From Tigriopus japonicus (taxonomy: Eukaryota; Arthropoda; Copepoda; Harpacticoida; Harpacticidae), in contig CM021319.1 in assembly GCA_010645155.1 (NCBI GenBank), forward strand, positions 5,150,018 through 5,214,017: 64,000 nucleotides of DNA, in the 5' to 3' direction. Positions 56,109 through 64,000 of this stretch are shown here, piece after piece (within the stretch, counting starts at the first letter, position 1; each line of letters begins with the position of its first letter). The notes under the pieces were generated by a model. It did no database searches. It saw only the letters and a list, made by a program, of their open reading frames with translations, and was not told the origin of the DNA. Made by a program: the position numbers and the translations under genes.

Positions 56109-58443
56109 TCAATTTATAATGCACTCCTTGAAATTGCACAATGAAAAGCACACAAATATTATCCGATATCCGATAGACAAATACTTATGATTGAAAGGAA
56201 CAGTTAGTATCTTGAGGGTTTTTGCCCATTGGATAACTCTTTCAACATGTACTCTGAGAGCTGCAATTCTTCGGACATGAAATTACTTTTTCGGGAGGCA
56301 GTTGATTTGCTCCATTCAAAAAACTAGGCATATTCAACTTCACGTGCTGGAGACACAATATGTCTTGAACGTTGAATCCGCGATCGAATACGCTATCATT
56401 GTTATTGAAGGATCCACTTTGCATTAAACGGCTGCGTTCAAAGATTTGCCGATCACTGGCAGACAGGGTGGGCATTTGATTTTTGGACACTTTTGGAGAC
56501 CTTTTGGACAGGGGTGGACAAAAGTGTCCAAAAATAAGGCTGTCCAAAAATAGGAGTGTCCAAAAGTGTCCAAAAATAGTAATTCGAAAAATAATGGTTA
56601 AAAACATTTTTAGAATAATATTCTACAAACTTTCTCTCCAAAATAAACGTCACTTGACGAAATCTAAGCAAGAATAAGTCAATTCAGCATAAGAAACTTT
56701 ATTGTGTATTTAACACATTATTTAACACATTAAATACCTTATTTAATAACCACCTTATTTAATAAATACCACATTTAATAACTTACACTTAATACATTAA
56801 ATGAGCCAATAACTTGAAGGCCAAACTGGACATTTGAACTTTCCACTCTTTTCATTTGACCACCGAGCATCGTCCAAAATGTGGGAAAGAATGATCGACT
56901 GAAGGAATGAACGAACAAACGAATGTGAGACTGGGACTACTAATAACACGCTCACACCACACTTCATGTTAAACATAGTATGTGAGTACATTTCAAAGCT
57001 AATTGTGTCTTGATTTGTGACAAGAGAAGGTTACTTAGTATTTTGATTTTTATTCCAAAGTTTATCATTGTTGCAAGTGTTTCCCATCCAAGAGGCAAGA
57101 AGTCTTTTGACCTGACTGTCCAAACAATGTTAACTATAATAAAGCACACTCAAACTGATATCAGATTGCAATGTGGGTATTATAATGCTTTTGCCAAAGA
57201 ATTAAAGCAGTGTTGTTTTACTATTAAAAAAGACAAGACTCTTGTTTACAGATGAGGAAATAAAATGTAAATCTTGAAACATTTTTAACAGTTACACACA
57301 TTTTACCATATTGTATAAACAAAACATTTATTTTTTTAATAAGTTATTAACAAGTTATCATGGCGAAGTTTATTTCTCCAAGTAATGTTCCCATTAATAG
57401 AACTATTTTTGTTTAAGTACACAACCATGCATTCTTTAGAATTCAATTACTTATGTAGTGTAACTGGTTTTTCGTCTGATTTGTACAACTTTCTTTTTCG
57501 TTTGTTGGACTTTTGGACACTTGTGGACATCTTTTGGGGATTTTTGGACACCCTCTGGGGATTTTTGGACACCTTCTGGGTATTTTTGGACACTTTTGGA
57601 CACTAGGGTGTCCAAAATGCTCTCGATGTCGAAAAATGCCCACCCTGCTGGCAGAACCTCCGTAAGTTTCAGATATGAAGGTAATCACAACTTTTGGTGA
57701 AATTCCAATGAGAACCTTCAACGTGTTCTTGTTTTTATAAGTGCTCTAAGTGGCAGATTGCTCTTTGACGTTTGTAGGCTTCTCAATGGGAATCTCAGTC
57801 CCATCAATTATCACCCTTGTTGATGGGAAACGATGAAAGAAAGCCTTGTAAGCCTTGAAAGGCATGTGCAGGTCAATAATTTCTCGCGATATCCACAAGT
57901 CATGGTCAGATAGTTCAAAGTAAAGAAATGCAATCCAGGTTCGGAACCAAGAATAATACATGAAGAGAGAACGATTGTTTTTCAAGTTCTCAGCTCTTAG
58001 GTGACCAAACTTTGGACAGTCCTTAACATTTTGTAATTCAAGTTTGGTACCATTATTTTCTTGAGGCACATTGTCATCCAATTCGGAAAGTGTTTGGACC
58101 AATTGACTTTTCGCACAAAGGGAATGATGTACGTTCCCGGTGTCTGGGCCGATAACAATTTCTTGAGAGACACTCTTCTAACTTGATTCCGGGAAGAGGA
58201 AATCAAATAATTGTGAAATTTACAAAACACAAAATATCAGGGACTGCTTACTTCAAGAAATAATTCATGTGGTATCGGCTTCATTCGCTTAAGCCTAGGT
58301 TTTGGAGGAGGGGTAGGTTTGGGGAGGAAGAGCGAGGGAACTGCTTCATTTACAAGGGTACGACGACCACTTGTTCCTGAATATTTCATTTCTTCTACGC
58401 GGAAGTGCTTGGCACACACGCGAGATGACCCAGCGGTTAAGGT
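56109..58443 (-). pseudogene. THAP-domain DDE transposase (DDE_Tnp_4 type), interrupted
   Basis: Exon 58443-58253: a THAP zinc-finger C-terminal half (SSRVCAKHFRVEEMKYSG .. LVNEAVPSLF), then a proline/lysine-rich linker and a donor (GTAAGC). Second exon about 58180-57656: NNRSLFMYYSWFRTWIAFLY, then FPSTRVIIDGTEIPIEKP with the first catalytic Asp, an in-frame TAG (57748-57746), then KVLIGISPKVVITFISETYG and GGSA. After the 1184-bp insertion the frame resumes at 56455 with SDRQIFERS, FDRGFNVQD (second Asp) and QLPPEKV. A frameshift near 56268 leads to LRVHVERVIQWAKTLKIL (catalytic Glu). The first THAP half is missing. Confidence 0.85.
56464..57647. mobile_element. hAT element (1184 bp, 8-bp TSD) inside the transposase gene
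   Basis: Perfect ends CAGGGTGGGCATTT and AAATGCCCACCCTG, with exact duplication CTGGCAGA (56456-56463, 57648-57655). Removing the element and one duplication joins GGT TCT GCC AGT GAT CGG in frame (G-S-A-S-D-R), exactly what the transposase family has there. Subterminal regions are packed with GTCCAAAA / TTTTGGACAC motifs: about 56485-56578 on the left and 57500-57620 on the right. Such repeats usually serve as transposase-binding sites in hAT elements. The interior is AT-rich and non-coding. Confidence 0.95.
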
Positions 58444-58477
58444 CTAGTATTTCGGACCGGGCGTGCGTTAAACTTTA

Positions 58478-58592
58478 GGAGAGGGAGAGAGAGGAGAGCA
58501 CAGGAGAGGGAGAGAGAGGAGAGCACAGGAGAGGGAGAGAGAGGAGAGCACAGGAGAGGGAGAGAGAGGAGAGCACAGGAGAGGGAGAAGGG
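58478..58592. repeat. 25-bp purine-rich tandem array
   Basis: Four to five copies of AGGAGAGGGAGAGAGAGGAG followed by AGCAC. It lies just upstream of the recognisable THAP exon on the - strand, where the missing N-terminal THAP coding region should be. It may have displaced it. Confidence 0.95.
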
Positions 58593-58599
58593 AAACCCA

Positions 58600-59253
58600 G
58601 GGTGGCCGTGTTTTGCAAGGTTTTGTTTAAAATAGAATTTTTCGTGACACAGTAAATAAAGAATGCGCTCAAGATATGTACTAGCTTAACTAAACCCGGC
58701 TTAACAGATCCTCGTGCGAGGTGATTTTGCTGAAAAAACCTGTTCCTGGATTTACCACATAAGCCCGGTGTTGGAGTTACCAGCTAATGTTAATAGTAGT
58801 TGAATGGGGCAAAAAGCTTGACAGAACTTTGGACTGCACTTAATGATGTTCATTATTTTCAGTTAGGCCAGCTCAAAAAATTGACCTAACCACTTATTCC
58901 ATGATTTAAAAACCATTGCTCTATTATTGAAATGTGTTGTTAGGAAGTCCTTCATTTCAGCAGTTTTTTGAACAACACGTTTAGTCATCCTTAGTCAGTA
59001 ACCCCTCGGCTTTTCTTGATCAGAGCAGTGCCAACCACAGAAAGACCTTAACCTTTTCTCCAAGGCAGAGACTGTCAAACTGGTTTTCAGGACCTTGAAA
59101 GTGAAACCTTTTCAAACCAATGTAAAGTGCGATTTATTTGATAACCGATATTTCACTGGAAGGGCTGCTGTTAAGGTTTCTTACTGCATGTGCTTCAGGG
59201 AGCTATCAATCTTGTCGAAAAAACTGTTGTTTTTTTTTATTATGAACTGTCTG
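58600..59253. other. unassigned stretch
   Basis: No gene or repeat end recognised. The outer end of the ISL2EU-like element may lie here. Confidence 0.35.
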
Positions 59254-59259
59254 TGAGGT

Positions 59260-61479
59260 ATTCGGACGTTTAGGCTGCTGTTTTCAGCTGATGATTTTCG
59301 TAAACAAATCCTTGTTTACTGGTACCTTTCCAACTCGTGTAACTGTAAAAGAAAGGCTTTTGATCATTCAGACGTCTAAAAACCCACATTATGCCTAAAG
59401 AAACATCAGTTAGCCTTAACAAAACAAAGAATGGAACGTGTTGTTGGTTGTGAAAATAAAAACAATAGTCGACGGTCGATTGGGAATTTGATCTCATTCT
59501 TTTCATACGGATCGCAGCCATTGCGATAAGTCGGGTTTAGTTGTCGAAACGAATATATACATAGTCAAACTTGATATGCCATCAAATTCCTAATTGGATG
59601 TGCTCCATCTGGGAAGATAACCTTTAACTCGAAAGGATTTGGAAGACCCACAACTAAGACCAAAGTCACGGTCAAAAGTGGATTTTTAAGATACATGAAA
59701 GAAGATGTCGTTTTGCCCGTCTTTTAACACAGAAGTATAATAACATGATCATGTGCACCCTCAAGGCACATTTACGTGCTAGCTCATCAGCCTTTTAGTG
59801 TCTTATTGCTGAAGGAAAGTGGAAGTGGTAGAAGTCAATCCCAAAAAGAACTTTGACATCATATCAGAAAATTCTGAAGTTCCGCACCATATTGTAAGCA
59901 AATAGCTTGCGCATTAAAGTCGGAGATCCTGAGAAGGTACATTTTCCAGACGCTTGATGATAACTCAAACTTTATATTCTGTCGTGAAAACAGAGATCAA
60001 GCCAGAGAACAGAATGAAGAAATTCACTCGCTGATGTGTCCATGAAGGCGGAGTCATTGTCCATTATTTTTACCCATGGATTTGTGCTTTGAATGGATTG
60101 GGGATTGAAAATAGAAGAGCAAGTGAGTGTTTTATATTAAATGTCCGTCTCTTGGAAGAATGGCCCAATAGAGAATGTGAACTAAATATATCGGTGTAAC
60201 AATTTTCCCCCATAAGTGGAGACAAACAAAAGGGAGGTAAAAGCTCAAAGTCTATCACATATTGGTCACATATTGATAATCATTTTACAATTGTCATCTT
60301 AAGTATGCAAAAGTAAATTATCCTAACCAGAACATTGGCTTTAAGTAAAGTCCCTTGACGTAACTGTCTTTAGTGATTTATACGCACTTATTTCTTGACC
60401 AGGTTTAACAAACCACCCCACCCAGTACTTGCTTATCTTCTCATTTTGGCTACCCTACTGTTCCTCTGCACTTCGGCCTAGCTGACCAGCACAGATATGA
60501 GGAGAAAAGGGCTAGATTTCACTAGATTTGGAATTGTTCACAACCTCTATAGTTGTTAAATTTGTTTCAGAAGGCTCTTTCAAAAAAGCCACCAGTATTC
60601 CCATCCAATTTAGGTTTAGATGTTAGTCCTTGAAAGTACGAGTAATATCTGTAATCTGCGATCAGCTTCAGTTTTTTGAGTGGAAGGCCAATTTACGTGT
60701 TTTTTTCATATTTTGAAAATAAACGCTTTTAATGCCTTGTATGTACCACTACTTTGTATTTTCATTCGTCGACTTCTTGGGCAGCATTGTCAATCAAATT
60801 ACGTGTAGGTGGAAGGTTACCAATATCGGCAAAGACAAAAAGAATTTTGTTTTTATAGTTCAACATGTTGCATGGCATAAAATCCAGAGCCTTGGATCGC
60901 TTCATCCGTTAAATTGCTCTCTTCACTAGAACACGAACTTCAGCAATTTGGTGTCCATCGTCGTTTTCACCCTTGGTAAATTGCACTCCTTTTATAAAAG
61001 GGGACATCACCAACGTTTCACCATGCTCTCTAATTTTGGTCTGAATGTGTGGAGATCCTTTGCCGGCAAAGGCGATATCTCGTTCTCAAAAGTGCACTTT
61101 TAACCCTGATTTCGGCACCGGTTGTGCGTCTTCCAAATCCTTTCGAGACGAAGTTTGTTTCCCAGATGGAGCACATCCAATTAGGAATTTGATGTTAAAT
61201 CTCGTGTGACGGCTTGAAGCGATTTATCGCAACGGCCCCGATCCGAATTCAGTTCCCAATCGACCGTCGACCATTATTTTTATTTTCACAACCAATAACA
61301 CGTTCCATTCTTTGTTTTGTTAAGTTTAACTGATGTTTCTTTAGGCCTAATAAAGGTTTATTAGACGTCGGAATGTTCAAAAGTCTGCCTTTTAAGGTTA
61401 CACGAGTCGGAGGGTACCAGTAAACAAAGATTTGTTTACAAAAATCATCAGCAGAAAACAGCAGCCTCAACGTCCGAAT
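59260..61479. mobile_element. long-TIR DNA element (2220 bp, 6-bp TSD), family unknown
   Basis: Ends ATTCGGACGTTTAGGCTGCT and, reversed, ATTCGGACGTTGAGGCTGCT. Inverted similarity extends about 400-440 bp inward (59260-59700 against 61070-61479). Shared blocks include GTAAACAAATC, CAATCGACCGTCGAC-type sequence and TTGGATGTGCTCCATCTGGG on the left arm. TGAGGT is duplicated exactly (59254-59259, 61480-61485). The interior has only short frames. A 6-bp TSD with very long TIRs does not fit hAT (8), MULE (9) or Tc1 (TA). Dada-like elements use 6-7 bp, but no other evidence links them. Confidence 0.8.
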
Positions 61480-61569
61480 TGAGGTTGTTTATATTGTATA
61501 TATTCCACAAAAAATCTATAAACATTACTAATGGTAATTTTGTTTTGTAATAAACTCAATATAACTAAA

Positions 61570-62019
61570 TTACTTCCTATCCCTCTGCTTACTAAAGGCT
61601 TCTGATCTAGACTCTTGATTTGTGGTCATCCATCTATCTCTACTCAGCCTTGTTTGATAACTCTGGCAAACAGGGCCAAAGCAACAGGCGGGAAAAGACG
61701 AAGTGCTGCCATCAGAAATATGACTTGTCTGCTGCCGTCTGTTTCTGCTCGGTAATCCAGCCAGAATGCACCAAGACATCCTAAGTATATGGCGATCATT
61801 TTTAAAATGCTTCATCCTCAACAATATGTCAACCAATCTGAACAAAGATTCTTTCATCACGTAGATAAATATCTCCCCTAAGAGAACTCCGCCTAACTTT
61901 GGGAATAGACTGTCGAAAACATCATGTAATTGCATTTCTACTGAAGCATTACTACAATAGAAGTCTCCTAAAAATGGGAAAGTAGGCCCTTTGCTACTTG
62001 AAAAAAAGCGGTCACGCAC
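61570..62019 (-). CDS. unrecognised 149-codon ORF
   Basis: The frame begins MRDRFFSSSKGPTFPFLG, has a hydrophobic middle (LPKLGGVLLGEIFIYVMK-like, residues about 40-60) and a hydrophilic, basic C-terminus (RDRWMTTNQESRSEAFSKQR). There is no domain I recognise. It lies just outside the 2.2-kb long-TIR element. Three cysteines cluster near residues 112-118. It could be an exon of an unknown gene, a transposon protein piece or chance. Confidence 0.25.
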   Translation of the reverse strand: MRDRFFSSSKGPTFPFLGDFYCSNASVEMQLHDVFDSLFPKLGGVLLGEIFIYVMKESLFRLVDILLRMKHFKNDRHILRMSWCILAGLPSRNRRQQTSHISDGSTSSFPACCFGPVCQSYQTRLSRDRWMTTNQESRSEAFSKQRDRK

Positions 62020-62117
62020 TCACGGATTTTTTCCCCATTGAATTAGCAGGCCATAAGTCTGTGTTTTTTGTTTATCTTTTAGCAATATACTATATTATAA
62101 TAGTAATATAATATATA

Positions 62118-62224
62118 CAGTCAACTCTCCATATAGTGAACACCATTTGCAGCTCTCTATATACTATATAGTGAACTGAACCAAGTTCACTATATAGGGT
62201 GTACACTATATGGAGAGTTGACTA
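62118..62224. mobile_element. pogo/Tigger-like MITE (107 bp, TA target)
   Basis: Ends CAGTCAACTCTCCATATAGT and, reversed, AGTCAACTCTCCATATAGTG, flanked by TA on both sides if the last base is allowed one change. CAGT-initial ends with a TA target are typical of pogo/Tc1-mariner MITEs. A second, internal palindrome (TATATAGTGAAC / GTTCACTATATA) fills the centre. Confidence 0.75.
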
Positions 62225-62226
62225 TA

Positions 62227-64000
62227 TTATGGGTTACTATAAATGACAAAATATACTATATTTTTTATTTAGGTGTCAAGTTTAGAATTCAAACTTATTT
62301 TTTAAGATCTATGTTATTGTTGTCCAGATCATCAACAAAAATAATAATGACAATGTCACATGTAATTATCATCTAAATATGTGCCATAAAAGCTAAAGTG
62401 GAAATCATCATGGCTCTAGGTTTTGTAGTTCTCAAATTTTTAATTTTTAAGTAATCTTTGCTCAAAATAAAAAGAAAGATTTACACAAATACATTACTAG
62501 AGACAAAAGAGGTACATGCCACTTTTTGCATTCATGCCATAACATCAAACAAAAAATCCAATTAGTGCAGAACCTATAACTATTTCTGTACTACAATCCA
62601 TTAAGTTGGATTTCACCTCAATGAAGTGAGCTTTGTAAGATGATACATTTTTTATTCTTTTATATCTGTCTCTGTAGTTTGTGAAACTTTATCATGGTAA
62701 AATGTTGGCCATTGGTACATCCACTAAGAAAAGAGATCAAGCTATTGAAAGTTGCCAATGTCCTTGGGTATACTAAAATTTGTAACATATTGTTGTTCTA
62801 GCTCACCGTGCACATTTGTACGTTCCTATTGGGGGCTCTCAGCTCTGAACTAACTTCCTCGTCCTGTCCTGCATGTCTTCCTTAGAGTTCTAGGGAGAGA
62901 AATGTCACCCCCAAATCAAGCGTTTTTGTTATGATTCCATTCAGCTGACAACACACTCTCATGGCATGGTGGCAAATTCAAAATACCGAGGAGATTGAAG
63001 CATATACAATTGAAGATCAGGGTTACCAAAATCTTAAGAAACAAAAACTTTTCCAGAAATTATATGGAGGTATTCACTCACCGAGTGGATCAGCTACAAA
63101 GTTTTTGATGTTCAAGAGATAAACAGATACAAGATTACCTAATTTCATCATTTACGTTTCACAATTTCTACATAACTTTCCTTGTTTTAAGATTTCGCCA
63201 ACCTGACTGAGGGTTCATTCTCTTGATGCACATAAAATAACACGCAATTGCTAAAAGTGGATGAACTCAACCTCAGCGTTCCCCCTTTTTTGGAGACCTT
63301 CTATTTCAATTCCAAGAAATCTATTTCAAGATCCGATCTGATTTGAGTGTTTGGAGGAGTATCAGGTTTCAATTAGTTGCCAAATGACTTATTTTTTCAA
63401 GCCACGTCATCTACAAATTTAATTAAAAAATCAACCAATTTCTGCCTGGGCTGTCCGGCCACTCTTCTTTTTAGGACACATTGCAGTGATCCTGCCCAAT
63501 TTCAGGCTAGTGAAGGGGATCTAAACTGAAGGCAAGCGGCCGGCTGGGATTGTCATTTCTCTCCCCTCACCTTTCTTGCCACCTACTCTTAAAGAAGAAT
63601 GGAAAAAGAGAAATCATTGGGCAAGCCCCTGCATGTGGAAGAAAAGAAAAAGAAAGAGACTGTGCCCGGCAAGTAGGTGGAAAATGATGAAACTACCCAG
63701 TCAGCAAAGAATTTGAAATGGCAATATGATGTTCCTGAAAGCATTTAGAGCATTATTTTTTAGAAAGATGTTTACTTCAGGTGCATAAACGAAACCTAGT
63801 GCTTGAAAAAAGTAACCCATAGAGAGGTGGACTGTTCCTTAGATCGGCACTAGGACGCCATCTGCTTTTAGAGTTTCCAGTTTTTGAGGTGTTGACTACC
63901 CTTTAGCGCAATTAAAGATTATGCAAAGCTCTGCTTTTTTGCATGTCAGGTACTTGACCATGCCTACTCAAATTGAGTGTTGAACGCAAGAGCTAACAAC
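62227..64000. other. unassigned stretch at the right edge
   Basis: No frame above about 60 codons, no inverted or tandem repeat and no RNA gene recognised. Sequence at 63530-63690 is slightly GC-richer and purine-rich. Confidence 0.4.

Larger units (their letters stand above)
52626..58443. mobile_element. ISL2EU-like two-gene DNA transposon remnant (minimal extent)
   Basis: Two convergent genes: a YqaJ-type nuclease (+) and a THAP plus DDE transposase (-), with stop codons at 56036 and 56109. This gene pair is, to my knowledge, characteristic of ISL2EU elements in the PIF/Harbinger-like PHIS assemblage. I did not find the terminal repeats or AT target duplication, so the coordinates only bound recognisable coding sequence. 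Later insertions inside are a SINE, direct repeat D, a 506-bp hAT MITE and a 1184-bp hAT element. Confidence 0.7.

Noticed and set aside
58403..58460. tRNA-like stretch (TGACCCAGCGGTTAAGGT resembles an A box)
   Set aside because: No B box follows and no cloverleaf can be drawn. On the other strand the same bases encode the THAP motif SSRVCAKHF, which explains them better.

Overview
This is a non-coding, AT-rich stretch of animal nuclear genome. Introns, a tRNA-derived SINE, tRNA-Ser-type LTR primer sites, a 17-bp minisatellite and many transposon relics rule out a prokaryote. An arthropod, perhaps a crustacean, fits the style of the Ty3/Gypsy Gag and LINE relics, but that is an impression and not a demonstrated placement. 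I recognise no intact host gene. Nearly everything that can be named is mobile DNA, mostly non-autonomous DNA transposons. For many of them both ends and the target-site duplication (TSD) can be read directly.

Layout. 0-9 kb: a hAT transposase relic (3.0-3.9 kb), a 445-bp hAT MITE with 8-bp TSD (5.7-6.2 kb), and a 563-bp inverted-repeat element with 4-bp TSD (7.8-8.3 kb). 8.7-9.8 kb: a GC/CpG-richer island with microsatellites, the best candidate for an unrecognised host promoter or exon. 10.0-11.8 kb: a direct duplication whose second copy abuts a 3-kb minisatellite of about 180 units of 17 bp (11.85-14.91 kb). 16-29 kb: diverged dispersed repeats, an N gap (20723-20900) and a TA-flanked TIR element (24.1-25.1 kb). 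30.4-31.2 kb: an 841-bp palindrome bounded by TTAA/CCC, piggyBac-like. 34.0-37.4 kb: remains of two LTR retrotransposons with tRNA-Ser-type primer-binding sites and a broken Gag. 37.6-39.9 kb: an inverted-repeat unit holding a 138-codon ORF. 40.8-42.9 kb: a 2.1-kb Mutator-like element with 9-bp TSD that contains a LINE tail. 43.2-43.65 kb: a second LINE tail on the other strand. 45.3-46.2 kb: an 882-bp hAT element. 46.4-48.0 kb: a rearranged mosaic. 47.9-48.5 kb: two tandem arrays. 50.1-50.4 kb: a 310-bp element with 10-bp TSD.

The most informative region is 52.6-58.45 kb. It holds the remains of a two-gene transposon: a YqaJ-type nuclease gene on the + strand (exon at 52626-52831, 3' end at 55711-56036) converging on a THAP-domain/DDE transposase gene on the - strand (58443 to 56109). 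The two stop codons lie about 70 bp apart. This pairing matches ISL2EU-type elements of the PIF/Harbinger-like (PHIS) group. The transposase is split by a 1184-bp hAT element with perfect 8-bp TSD, and removing it with one TSD copy restores the reading frame. The nuclease gene is broken by a stop codon, a frameshift, a SINE, a dispersed repeat and a 506-bp hAT MITE. Beyond it lie a 2220-bp long-TIR element with 6-bp TSD (59.26-61.48 kb) and a small pogo-like MITE (62.1 kb). The last 1.8 kb shows nothing I can identify.

None of these parts works together today. The window is a layered record of insertions, and the nesting gives a partial relative chronology.
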